64,000 nt of DNA from SKLM01 sp964421785 (GTDB lineage: Bacteria; Chloroflexota; Anaerolineae; B4-G1), in contig CAYQZG010000004.1 in NCBI GenBank assembly GCA_964421785.1, positions 1 through 64,000 of the forward strand. Reading direction: 5' to 3'. Below the pieces are notes generated by a model, which had not been told where the DNA came from, did no database searches, and saw only the letters and a list, made by a program, of their open reading frames with translations. The translations under genes were made by a program, and so were the position numbers. How positions within the stretch are numbered: position 1 is the stretch's first letter; every line of letters starts with the position of its first letter. Of the stretch, positions 47,216-55,770 are shown piece after piece.

Positions 47216-48280
47216 GTGATATCGCTTCAGAAGAGCTTAGTGCAAGCGTTCAAACGCCGCTTTGGTGTACCGCCGGCCGCCGGGGTCCGCGCGCCAGGGC
47301 GGCTCAATCTGATCGGCGGGCACACCGACTACAACGACGGCTTCGTGCTGCCCATGGCTATCGATCGCGCCATCTGGATCATGCTGCGACCCCGCGACGA
47401 CGGTGAGGTCCACGTCCACGCCCTGGACTTCGATGAGGCCGCGAGGTTCGCCCTCAGCGGACTTGAGAACACCGACGCTGGCTGGGTTGAGTATGTCAAA
47501 GGGGTCGCTTGGTCGCTGCAGGGGGCAGGGTACGCTTTGCGCGGCTGGGAGGGCGTATTGAGGGGAGATGTGCCCCGAGGGGCGGGTCTCTCCTCTTCCG
47601 CGGCGCTGGAGTTGGCCACCGCTCGGGCCTTCGCGGCCGTCTCAGACCTGCCATGGGAACCTAAGGAGATGGCGCGTCTGTGCCAGCGGGCGGAGAACGC
47701 GTGGGTCGGCATGCAGTGCGGCATCATGGATCAGCTGGTCTCGGCGGCGGGTGAGGCAGACCACGCTTTGCTCATCGATTGCCGCTCGCTGGAGACGGAA
47801 GCCGTGCCCCTGCCGCCGGCCACGGTCGCCGTGGTGCTCGATACGGGCACCCGCCGGGGCCTCGTCGATTCCGCATACAACGAGCGCCGCGCACAATGCG
47901 AGGCCGCGGCCGCCTACTTCGGGGTGTCCGCTCTGAGGGACGTGAGCGTCGAGCAGTTTCAGGCCCGGGCGCAAGCGCTGGACGACGTGACACGCCGCCG
48001 TGCTCGACACGTTGTCACCGAGAACGCTCGCACGCTTCGAGCTGCCGCGGTGATGCGTGAAGGCGACGCCGATGCGCTCGGCCGGCTGATGAATGCCAGC
48101 CACGCCAGCTTGCGCGATGATTTCGAGGTGTCCAGCGACGAGTTGGACGCAATGGTCGCGTGCGCCTGGCGAGGGGTCGGATGCCATGGCACTCGTATGA
48201 CAGGTGCTGGCTTCGGCGGGTGCGTTGTGACCCTTGTGAGTGAGGGCGCCGATGTCGTATGGTGTGACTCCCGCAGTTGA
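47216..48280 (+). CDS. galK: Galactokinase, 3'-truncated and with an altered sugar-site motif
   Basis: A 354-residue GHMP kinase. Motif 1 reads RAPGRLNLIGGHTDYNDGFVLP, where the family norm is LIGEHTDYN. The glutamate that contacts galactose is thus glycine (residue 35). Motif 2 DVPRGAGLSSSAALELA and motif 3 GTRMTGAGFGGCVVTLV are intact, as is the catalytic-Asp region CGIMDQLVSAAG. The protein ends WCDSRS about 30 residues before the normal C-terminus, 20 bp before a scaffold gap, so the true end may be lost in assembly or deleted. The GTG start is weakly supported. Confidence 0.8.
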   Translation: MISLQKSLVQAFKRRFGVPPAAGVRAPGRLNLIGGHTDYNDGFVLPMAIDRAIWIMLRPRDDGEVHVHALDFDEAARFALSGLENTDAGWVEYVKGVAWSLQGAGYALRGWEGVLRGDVPRGAGLSSSAALELATARAFAAVSDLPWEPKEMARLCQRAENAWVGMQCGIMDQLVSAAGEADHALLIDCRSLETEAVPLPPATVAVVLDTGTRRGLVDSAYNERRAQCEAAAAYFGVSALRDVSVEQFQARAQALDDVTRRRARHVVTENARTLRAAAVMREGDADALGRLMNASHASLRDDFEVSSDELDAMVACAWRGVGCHGTRMTGAGFGGCVVTLVSEGADVVWCDSRS

Positions 48281-48454
48281 GCGGGGAACGCAATCAGTTN
48301 NNNNNNNNNNNNNNNNNNNNNNNNNNNNNNNNNNNNNNNNNNNNNNNNNNNNNNNNNNNNNNNNNNNNNNNNNNNNNNNNNNNNNNNNNNNNNNNNNNNG
48401 GCGCCGATGTCGTATGGTGTGACTCCCGCAGTTGAGCGGGGAACGCAATCAGTT
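48245..48454. other. 100-N scaffold gap flanked by an identical 55-bp sequence
   Basis: The 55 bases before the gap (48245-48299) are repeated exactly after it (48400-48454). An exact 55-base overlap looks like two contigs sharing a terminal k-mer, and they could probably be merged without a gap. The shared sequence includes the galK stop codon and a CCCGC-AGTTGA-GCGGG hairpin. Confidence 0.85.
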
Positions 48455-48532
48455 GCTCACCGAGGTTCGTTGGTTTCCTGTGATGGCCGCATTGTTGTCC
48501 TGGCACAGCTAACGCTCACCCCACTGTGATCT

Positions 48533-48560
48533 TTGACAATGAGAGCCGATTAGATATACT
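48533..48560 (+). promoter_or_regulatory. glpK promoter
   Basis: TTGACA (48533-48538), a 16-bp spacer and TATACT (48555-48560), a strong candidate. It implies a leader of about 410 nt to glpK. Confidence 0.65.
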
Positions 48561-48566
48561 ACCTTT

Positions 48567-48979
48567 CAGAAGCGATCTGGCATGCTTAACCGCTAGCCAA
48601 TCAAAGGACCCTTTAAAGCCCGTATAGCATGTTGAGACGATCATCCAGGTGCTAGGAATCCAACAGAAAGTCGTCTTGAGCGCTCACTCAGAGTCATCCT
48701 TAGGTCCAGCACGAGATCACGGATTCAGCAAAGAAGCTCGTCGAAGCATGGAGTTTTCTAAGGCTTGCAGCCCTCAACTGGATCATGATGCTCTATTGAC
48801 TGGCTCAGGACGCTTGATCGGTGGGCTGCATGTTGGGCCTGTCCGATGGTCAACCGCCCGGTTATTGTGGCTGCTGAGACCTGCTCACACGATTGTTCTG
48901 ACCATCGCTTCTTGTGGGGGCATTGTCGCTACTGCCCGGCGCTTTGGATTCGAGATCGCATAGAACTCAGGGGAACGTT
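48567..48979 (+). other. Long AT-richer leader of glpK, no recognised gene
   Basis: About 410 nt between the predicted transcription start and glpK. Base composition is visibly less GC-rich than the flanking genes. A 104-codon open frame (48649-48963) has no recognisable similarity and atypical composition, and I do not call it a gene. It could be a structured leader or the remains of a lost gene. Confidence 0.4.
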
Positions 48980-50500
48980 ATGATGATAGAGAACAGATAC
49001 GTAGCAGCGGTCGATCAAGGCACAACCAGCACGCGCTTCATGATCTTCAGCCACGACGGCGACGTGGTCGGCGCACATCAGTTGGAGCACGAGCAGATCT
49101 ACCCCGAACCAGGGTGGGTCGAGCACGATCCGCTGGAGATCTGGGCGCGCACCCAAGAGCTCATGAGGGGAGCGCTCCAGGCTACAGGTGTCCAGGCTGA
49201 GGAGATCGCCGCTATCGGCGTCACCAACCAGCGCGAGACGACCGTCGTCTGGGACAAGAACACCGGTAGGCCCTACTACAACGCCGTCGTCTGGCAGGAT
49301 ACCCGCACCGACAAGATCTGCAATCAGCTGGCCGAAGACGGCGGTCAGAATCGCTTCCGCCCCAAGGTCGGCCTCCCGCTGGCGACCTACTTCTCCGGCC
49401 CCAAGATCAAGTGGCTACTTGACAACGTCGATGGCCTGCGAGCAGCTGCCGAGCACGGCGACGCCATCTTCGGCAACATCGACACCTGGGAGATCTGGAA
49501 CATGACCGGCGGACCTGACGGAGGCGCCCACGTCACCGACGTCACCAATGCAAGCCGTACCATGCTGATGAACCTGGAGGCGCTGGACTGGGACGATGAG
49601 ATGCTTGAGATCATGGGTATTCCCAGGCAGATGCTCCCGGAGATTCGTCCCTCCAGCGATCCCGAGATCTACGGCCACACGCCCGAGAATGGACCTCTGG
49701 GGGCGAGGGTTCCGGTCTGCGGCGCGCTGGGCGACCAGCAGGCAGCGCTCGTTGGGCAGACCTGCTACAGCGCCGGCGAGGCGAAGAACACCTATGGCAC
49801 CGGTTGCTTCATGCTGCTCAACACGGGTACGGAGCCTGTGGTCAGTGAAAGCGGCCTGCTGACTACGGTGGGTTACAAGATGGGCAATGAGCCGGCGATC
49901 TACTGCCTGGAGGGCTCCATCGCCATCACGGGCGCGCTGGTGCAGTGGCTGCGCGACAATATGGATCTGTTTGATTTCTCGCACCACGTCGAGGACTTCG
50001 CCGGGGAGGTGGAGGACAGCGGTGGCATCTACTTTGTCCCTGCCTTCTCCGGGCTCTTCGCCCCGTACTGGCGCAGCGACGCTCGCGGGGCGATCGTGGG
50101 CATGACGCGCTACATCAACAAGTACCACATCTGCCGCGCTGCCCTGGAGGCGACCGCCTACCAGACCCGCGAGGTGATCGAGGCGATGGAGAAGGACTCG
50201 GGTGTGCGGGTGGAGGCACTCAAGGTCGATGGGGGCATGACCCATAATGATCTACTGATGCAGTTTCAGGCCGACCTCTTGGACGTACCGGTGATCCGCC
50301 CTGTCGTGTCCGAGACGACCGCACTGGGCGCGGCCTATGCTGCTGGGCTGGCCGTCGGTTTCTGGGATGATCTGGAGGCGCTGCGCGAGAACTGGAACGT
50401 CTCTCAGACTTGGCGACCCACGATGGACGCCGAGACGCGCGCAGAGCTTTACAAGGGGTGGAAGAAAGCGGTTACACGAACCTTTAACTGGGTGGGGTGA
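48980..50500 (+). CDS. glpK: Glycerol kinase
   Basis: A 506-residue FGGY-family kinase that makes sn-glycerol-3-phosphate. It shows the N-terminal ATP-phosphate motif AVDQGTTSTRFMIF, GVTNQRETTVVWDKNTG, WQDTRT, the catalytic-region KNTYGTGCFMLLNTG, and the C-terminal FGGY signature region ALKVDGGMTHNDLLMQFQAD. The ATG at 48980 (or the adjacent ATG 48983) follows AGGGG. Length matches the family (about 500). Genes for an Ldh-family dehydrogenase and a GlpA-like dehydrogenase follow, making a glycerol-use cluster. No glpF uptake gene is present. Confidence 0.96.
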   Translation: MMIENRYVAAVDQGTTSTRFMIFSHDGDVVGAHQLEHEQIYPEPGWVEHDPLEIWARTQELMRGALQATGVQAEEIAAIGVTNQRETTVVWDKNTGRPYYNAVVWQDTRTDKICNQLAEDGGQNRFRPKVGLPLATYFSGPKIKWLLDNVDGLRAAAEHGDAIFGNIDTWEIWNMTGGPDGGAHVTDVTNASRTMLMNLEALDWDDEMLEIMGIPRQMLPEIRPSSDPEIYGHTPENGPLGARVPVCGALGDQQAALVGQTCYSAGEAKNTYGTGCFMLLNTGTEPVVSESGLLTTVGYKMGNEPAIYCLEGSIAITGALVQWLRDNMDLFDFSHHVEDFAGEVEDSGGIYFVPAFSGLFAPYWRSDARGAIVGMTRYINKYHICRAALEATAYQTREVIEAMEKDSGVRVEALKVDGGMTHNDLLMQFQADLLDVPVIRPVVSETTALGAAYAAGLAVGFWDDLEALRENWNVSQTWRPTMDAETRAELYKGWKKAVTRTFNWVG

Positions 50501-50563
50501 GGGCCATTCCAGTGGGGCTCTCGGGCCAGTGTCAATTGGCAGTTTCACGGAGGGATTCGAGAT

Positions 50564-51676
50564 ATGAAAGATACGACTGATATCACGTACGTTCCCGTCA
50601 ATGTCATTGAGGGCTTTATGATGGATGTCTTCCAGGGCCTTGGCGTCCCCGAAGACGATGCCCGCATATGCACCGATGTGCTGATTGCCGCCGATCTGCG
50701 GGGCATTGAATCGCACGGTGTGGGGCGCCTCAAGTACTACTACGACCGCATCCAGCGTGGGCAACACCAGGTCGAGACGGAGCTGGAGGTCGTCAAGGAA
50801 ACGGAGACCACTGCCTTGATCGACGGGCACCACGGCATGGGCCACGTGATCGCCCATCGCGCTATGCAGATGGCGATACAGAAAGCCAAAGCGTACGGCG
50901 TGGGCGCGGTGACGGTGCGCAATGGCACTCACTTCGGCATCGCCGGCTACTATCCCCTGATGGCTGCCGAGGAGGGGATGATGGGCCTGACCGTGACCAA
51001 TGCCCGGCCGGCCATTGCTCCCACGTTCAGCACCGAGCCGATGCTCGGCACGAATCCCATCGCCTTCGCTGCGCCTTCTGACTTGGGTCACCCGTTCTGC
51101 TTCGACGCTGCCACGTCCATCATCCAACGGGGCAAGGTCGAGGTGCTCTCCCGCGCCGAGAAGCCCATGCCCGAGGGATGGGTGATCGATGCGGAGGGCA
51201 GGCCGCTCGCTGATCCCGATCAAGCTCTCGAGGACTTCGGCGAAGCGCAGGCGGCGCTATTGCCCTTGGGAGGCGCTGGAGAGGCTTTCGCGGGCTATAA
51301 GGGCTACGATCTAGCAGCCATGGTCGAGATTCTCTCTGCTTCTCTCTGTGGAGGGATGTTTATGAAAGACCTGTTGGGGTTTGAGGAGGATGGCAGTCGC
51401 CGACCCTATATGCTGGGCCATTTCTTCCTGGCCGTCGACATTGAGCACTTCATTCCATTGGAGCTCTCCCGCCACATCACGGGGCGGATCATGCGGGCAC
51501 TGCAGGAGGCACGGAAGGCGCCGGGTGAAGAGCGGATCTACGTGGCCGGGGAGAAGGAGCACGAGAACGAACAGATCATCCCCGAGCGGGGCATCCCCGT
51601 TAACCCCAACCTGCGTCGGCAGCTGCAGACCATGCGAGACGAATTGGATATCTCGGGCTACCAGGCGTACTTCTAG
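50564..51676 (+). CDS. Ldh (MDH2/YlbC) family NAD(P)-dependent dehydrogenase
   Basis: A 370-residue member of the type-2 malate/L-lactate dehydrogenase family (also ureidoglycolate, sulfolactate and delta1-piperideine reductases), unrelated to Rossmann-fold LDH. Family motifs are the DLRGIESHGVGRLKYY block with the catalytic histidine, the RNGTHFGIAGYYPLMA block with a second conserved histidine, MLGTNPIAFAAPS, and GYKGYDLAAMVEILS. The exact 2-hydroxyacid substrate cannot be set. It lies between glpK and the glycerol-3-phosphate dehydrogenase gene and is followed by a strong terminator. Confidence 0.9.
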   Translation: MKDTTDITYVPVNVIEGFMMDVFQGLGVPEDDARICTDVLIAADLRGIESHGVGRLKYYYDRIQRGQHQVETELEVVKETETTALIDGHHGMGHVIAHRAMQMAIQKAKAYGVGAVTVRNGTHFGIAGYYPLMAAEEGMMGLTVTNARPAIAPTFSTEPMLGTNPIAFAAPSDLGHPFCFDAATSIIQRGKVEVLSRAEKPMPEGWVIDAEGRPLADPDQALEDFGEAQAALLPLGGAGEAFAGYKGYDLAAMVEILSASLCGGMFMKDLLGFEEDGSRRPYMLGHFFLAVDIEHFIPLELSRHITGRIMRALQEARKAPGEERIYVAGEKEHENEQIIPERGIPVNPNLRRQLQTMRDELDISGYQAYF

Positions 51677-51710
51677 GACTGACCCTCTCGGTGATCGTGG
51701 CATGACTAAG

Positions 51711-51740
51711 GCACGGGGCTCTGGCCCCGTGCTTTGGTTT
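51711..51740 (+). terminator. Intrinsic terminator after the Ldh-family gene
   Basis: GCACGGGGC (51711-51719), loop TCTG, GCCCCGTGC (51724-51732), then TTTGGTTT. A 9-bp GC-rich perfect stem 35 bp after the stop codon. It separates the glpK-ldh unit from the next gene. Confidence 0.85.
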
Positions 51741-51906
51741 GGCCGGCATTGCTCCTCCTGTTGTGCAGCAAAGAAGGATCTTGAGTCGGATCGAGTCGAA
51801 CCCCTCGCTGTTGGCCGACAATCCCCGATTTTCAGCACCTGCTCCAATGTTGAGTCAGCATCAGAGCCATGATTGAGGGTGGGAAGCCACCACTGGGTAG
51901 ATGTGG

Positions 51907-51912
51907 TATAAT
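51907..51912 (+). promoter_or_regulatory. Consensus -10 box before the GlpA-like gene
   Basis: TATAAT about 110 bp upstream of the GTG start. No good -35 box is at the right distance. Together with the terminator at 51711 it suggests a separate transcript. Confidence 0.4.
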
Positions 51913-52021
51913 CCGGGAGTAAGTCGGAGCGAGGGGATGATCACCTCTCTGGAGCAAACGACATCGGAGAACCTGGTTGGACCCATGAGATCAGACCAGG
52001 ACCAGCGGAAGGAGGTCGAGT

Positions 52022-53188
52022 GTGCGGAGGCTGGAGACACAGGTCATCGTCATCGGTGGAGGCATCACCGGTTGTGGCGTCTTGCGCGACCTGGCTATGC
52101 GGGGGTTGGAGGCGGCGCTTTTCGAGCGGGACGAGCTCGCCCAAGGCACGACGGGCAACTTCCATGGGTTGCTCCACAGCGGAGGACGGTACGCGGTTGA
52201 GGATCAAGCCGCCGCCAGGGAGTGCATCCAGGAGAACCGTGTCCTACGTCGGATCGCTCCGCAAGCTATCGAGGATACCGGCGGCTTCTTCGTCGTGCTC
52301 GACGACGAGGATGAGGCATTCTTGCCCCGATTCCTGGACAGCTGCGAAGCATGCGGCATTCCGACGGAGGCGCTCTCCGGCGAGGAGGTGTTGAAAGAGG
52401 AGCCAGCGTTGGCGCCCAAAGTCCGAGCGGCTGTAGCTGTGCCCGACGGCAGTGTCGACGCCTGGGGACTTTGCATCGGCAGCGTGAACGCTGCCAAGGC
52501 GCTCGGCTCGAAGGTCTTCCTCTCCACCAGAGTCACCGATATCCTGCGCAGCGATGACCGGGTCATCGGCGTCAGGGTGGAGGATCAGAAGACCGGCGAG
52601 ACATACGAGGTTCGCGGCGATTACGTGATCAATGCCTCGGGTCCCTGGACAGATCGAGTTGCCAGGCTGGTCGGCGTCGAGATCCCCATTGTGCTGGACA
52701 GGGGCGCGATGGTCGTTATGGAAAGCCGCCCCGTCCGGCGCGCGATCAACCGTTGTCGATACCCAGGAGATGGTGATATCATCGTACCCATAGGGAAGAC
52801 CATCGTCCTGGGCACGACCTCCGTCACCGTCGAGGATCCTGACGATTTCTCCTATCGGGAGTGGGAGGTCGATACTCTTCTGTCGGAGGGGAAAGAGATG
52901 GTTCCTGTGATTGAGGAGATGGGCGTCCAGCGCTGCTACGCCGGCGTGCGGCCCCTCTACGAGCCTCCCGACGAGTTGACTGAAGAAGAGGAGGGCCGCG
53001 ACGTCAGTCGGGCGCACGTCGTGTTGGATCACGAGGAACGCGACGGTGTCGGCGGATTCATCACTATCACCGGCGGGAAGGTGACCACCTTCCGGTTGAT
53101 GGCCGAGGACACCGTTGACGTGCTGGCGGAGAAGATGGGGATCGATGAACCCTGCCGCACCGCCGAGGAGCCTTTGCCTATGCCATAG
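52022..53188 (+). CDS. FAD-dependent glycerol-3-phosphate dehydrogenase (GlpA-like, short form)
   Basis: A 388-residue DAO-family flavoprotein that oxidises glycerol-3-phosphate to dihydroxyacetone phosphate. The FAD dinucleotide fold is VIVIGGGITGCGVLRDLAMRG, followed by GTTGNFHGLLHSGGRYAV (substrate/FAD region), YVINASGPWTDRVARLVG and the terminal FITITGGKVTTFRLMAE. It matches the N-terminal 390 residues of anaerobic GlpA but lacks the C-terminal BFD-like iron-sulfur domain. No glpB or glpC gene follows. AAGGAGG is 6 bp before the GTG start. Electron acceptor unknown. Confidence 0.9.
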   Translation: MRRLETQVIVIGGGITGCGVLRDLAMRGLEAALFERDELAQGTTGNFHGLLHSGGRYAVEDQAAARECIQENRVLRRIAPQAIEDTGGFFVVLDDEDEAFLPRFLDSCEACGIPTEALSGEEVLKEEPALAPKVRAAVAVPDGSVDAWGLCIGSVNAAKALGSKVFLSTRVTDILRSDDRVIGVRVEDQKTGETYEVRGDYVINASGPWTDRVARLVGVEIPIVLDRGAMVVMESRPVRRAINRCRYPGDGDIIVPIGKTIVLGTTSVTVEDPDDFSYREWEVDTLLSEGKEMVPVIEEMGVQRCYAGVRPLYEPPDELTEEEEGRDVSRAHVVLDHEERDGVGGFITITGGKVTTFRLMAEDTVDVLAEKMGIDEPCRTAEEPLPMP

Positions 53189-53262
53189 CTGGTGTGCCAG
53201 ATCTGGTGGACCGATCTGTGACTGTGACGTTGTGCGCATTCAGTACAAGGAGAGAAACACCG

Positions 53263-54999
53263 TTGGATGTCCTGAAACGATTGTTGACGTACGTGCGTCC
53301 CTACTGGAAGGTTTTGGTGGGGGTCAGTGCGCTGCTTCTCCTGCGTACCGGCTTGGCGTTGCTCCCTCCACTGGTGCAGAAGCGCGTGGTGGATCATGTC
53401 ATCGCCGCAGGCGATCTTTCATCCCTTGCCTTCCTGATCGGTGTCCTGATCGTCACCCACGCTTTGTCGCAGCTGGTGGCTTTTGGCGACCTCTACCTGC
53501 GTCATGCCATCGGGGAGCGTTTTATCTTCGACCTGCGCGTGCGTATTTACGAGCATTTGCAGCAGCTCTCGTTAGCCTTCTACGAGGGGACCTCCACCGG
53601 CGAGCTCATGTCCCGAGTGACCAACGACGTCAACGCCCTGGAGCAGTTTGTGACCCATGGTGTGGCTCTCACGGCGGTGGACCTGCTGCGGCTCTTGGGG
53701 GCATCGGCGGTTCTGGTGGCGCTCAACTGGCGGTTGGCGCTGGTGATGTTGGTCCCGCTGCCCTTGATGGCTGTGGGGCTCTGGATCTTCAATCACCGTG
53801 CGCGTCCCATCTATCGACGCGTGCGAGATCGCCTGGGAGATATCAACGCCACGCTGCAGGATAAGCTCGCTGGCATTCGGGTGGTGCAGGCCTTTGAGCG
53901 CGAGGAGGAGGAGCTGCGACACTTCCGCGAGGTGAGCAGGGACTACCTGCAGGAGCGGGTGGAGGCCATTCGCACCTGGTCAACCTTCTTTCCGGCCCTT
54001 CACTTCGTCTCGGCACTGGGAGGAGCGCTGGTGCTCGGCTTTGGCGCGCGTATGGTGGTCAATGAAGAGCTGACACTAGGCACGCTGGTGGCCTTTCTCT
54101 CCTACATCATCTCCTTCTACGAACCACTGCGCCGGCTGACGGAGGTAGACAACACCTTCCAGCAGGCCATCGCTGCTGGCGAGCGCATCTTCGAGTTGCT
54201 GGACACGACGTCGGAGATCCAGGACAGTCTGGAGGCGATCTGTCTCGACGAGATCGAGGGCGACGTGGTCTTTGACCAAGTCCACTTCCGCTACGGTGAG
54301 GGTGACAAAGTCCTCAAGGACGTCAGCTTCCACATCGCTCCCGGCGAGATGGTGGCCCTGGTCGGCCCCAGCGGCGCCGGCAAGACGAGTATCGCCAACC
54401 TTCTCTGTCGGTTCTACGATCCGGAACGCGGTCAGGTGCAGGTCGATGGTCACGATCTGCGGGAGGTAAAGGTGCGGACCCTGCGCCAGCACATCGCTGT
54501 CGTGCTGCAGGACACTTTCTTGTTCAACACGACGGTGCGGGACAATCTCCGTTACGGGAAACTGGATGCCAGCGAGGAGGAGATGATCGCTGCTGCCCAG
54601 GCTGCCTACGCTCACGATTTCATCCGGGATCTGCCGGACGGATATGACACCGAGATTGGCGAGCGGGGTGTGCGGCTGAGCGGCGGCCAGAAGCAGCGCC
54701 TGGCGTTGGCGCGGGCCATCCTGGCCGACCCGCGTATCCTGATCCTCGACGAGGCGACGTCATCGGTGGACGCCGAGGCGGAGTATCTGATCCAACAAGC
54801 GCTGGACGAGGTGTTGAAGGGGCGCACGGCGCTGGTGATCGCCCACCGGCTGAGCACCGTGCGCGACGCCGACAAGATCATTGCCCTTGAGGCGGGTCAC
54901 ATTCAAGAGGTGGGCAGCCACAGGGACCTGGTGGCACGGGATGGGTTGTACAGCCAGCTTTACCAGCGGCAGTTGGCGTTAGTGGGAGAGGGGGCATAG
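53263..54999 (+). CDS. ABC exporter half-transporter (permease-ATPase fusion)
   Basis: About 578 residues. A six-helix type-1 exporter membrane domain (1-310) is fused to an ATPase domain (about 335-570). Walker A is VGPSGAGKTS, Q-loop VVLQDTFLFN, signature LSGGQKQRLALARAI, Walker B ILILDEATSSVD and H-loop AHRLST. It resembles lipid or multidrug (MsbA/BmrA) exporters and would work as a homodimer or with a partner encoded elsewhere. The TTG start at 53263 has AAGGAG upstream and gives family length; the frame is open from 53194. It lies 74 bp after the GlpA-like gene without an evident functional link. Confidence 0.9.
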   Translation: MDVLKRLLTYVRPYWKVLVGVSALLLLRTGLALLPPLVQKRVVDHVIAAGDLSSLAFLIGVLIVTHALSQLVAFGDLYLRHAIGERFIFDLRVRIYEHLQQLSLAFYEGTSTGELMSRVTNDVNALEQFVTHGVALTAVDLLRLLGASAVLVALNWRLALVMLVPLPLMAVGLWIFNHRARPIYRRVRDRLGDINATLQDKLAGIRVVQAFEREEEELRHFREVSRDYLQERVEAIRTWSTFFPALHFVSALGGALVLGFGARMVVNEELTLGTLVAFLSYIISFYEPLRRLTEVDNTFQQAIAAGERIFELLDTTSEIQDSLEAICLDEIEGDVVFDQVHFRYGEGDKVLKDVSFHIAPGEMVALVGPSGAGKTSIANLLCRFYDPERGQVQVDGHDLREVKVRTLRQHIAVVLQDTFLFNTTVRDNLRYGKLDASEEEMIAAAQAAYAHDFIRDLPDGYDTEIGERGVRLSGGQKQRLALARAILADPRILILDEATSSVDAEAEYLIQQALDEVLKGRTALVIAHRLSTVRDADKIIALEAGHIQEVGSHRDLVARDGLYSQLYQRQLALVGEGA

Positions 55000-55092
55000 G
55001 GCGAGAGTCGCCATGGATGGTCTTCCCATTTACGGATACGCGCGGTCGTCTGGATGACGTCTCTTCGCGCTGGTGGGACGGTTCATGGTGAA

Positions 55093-55770
55093 TCAGGTTC
55101 GGACGATGTCCCTCAGGCTGGCGAGCAGTAGTATCAGAAAGCCGATGGTGCAGACGATGAGACCCCAGCCGGGCCGGACCGGTCTCCTGTAGAGCTCGGC
55201 GACGAGCGGGTGGAGGAGGATAGCTTGCCAACAGGCCGGTGCGATCCCCATAAGTGTTAGCAGTAGGAGCAGTATGCCGCGAGCTCGCTCGGAGAGCTGG
55301 CGGGCGAGCGGCGCAGTGAGCGTCATCAGGACGCCTCCCGCGACCAAGATCAGTTGCATGCGATAGTGTGGCTCAAGGAATGCCTGGAAGGGGGGCAGGG
55401 TGGCCAGATTGAGGAGCGCGGCCAGGGCTGCCCCGGCAAGCTGGGAGAGGGTGCTCCTGTCGGACCGTTGAGCGACCAGAGCAAGGGAGATGGCGGCGGC
55501 GAGCAAGGGCGTGATGAATAGAGCGCGCTTCACGGGCACCGTTCCGCCTCTCACCTGCGGAAAGAACTTGGCGAACTCGGATAGCTCGTAGCCGGTCACC
55601 GTGAGGGCTGCGGTCTTGTGAGCCACCCAAGGGCCGAAGAAGCCTATTACGATAAGCACGGAGCCAATGAACTGGAGGCTACACAAAGCGGATTCTCTTC
55701 TGGCTTCTGTGGTGAAGAGCGACCTCATCACCTGGTCAGAGTAGCTTTGATGACCGCGTCGGCCCATCAT
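55093..55770 (-). CDS. Integral membrane protein of unknown function
   Basis: A 225-residue protein with about five or six hydrophobic helices (for example QFIGSVLIVIGFFGPWVAHK, ALFITPLLAAAISLALVAQ, GWGLIVCTIGFLILLLASL). I do not recognise the family. ATG 55770 overlaps the stop of the upstream GT4 gene by 4 bp (ATGA), with GGAGG just before, so the two are translationally coupled. It probably takes part in surface-glycan assembly (inference from position only). Confidence 0.7.
   Translation of the reverse strand: MMGRRGHQSYSDQVMRSLFTTEARRESALCSLQFIGSVLIVIGFFGPWVAHKTAALTVTGYELSEFAKFFPQVRGGTVPVKRALFITPLLAAAISLALVAQRSDRSTLSQLAGAALAALLNLATLPPFQAFLEPHYRMQLILVAGGVLMTLTAPLARQLSERARGILLLLLTLMGIAPACWQAILLHPLVAELYRRPVRPGWGLIVCTIGFLILLLASLRDIVRT

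Noticed and set aside
47216..48454. Frameshift as the cause of the short galK
   Set aside because: The other frames after the stop do not continue a galactokinase C-terminus on either side of the gap. Truncation or mis-join fits better.
48649..48963. 104-codon open frame in the glpK leader
   Set aside because: No ribosome binding site, no similarity I recognise, and composition unlike neighbouring genes. Treated as leader or remnant.
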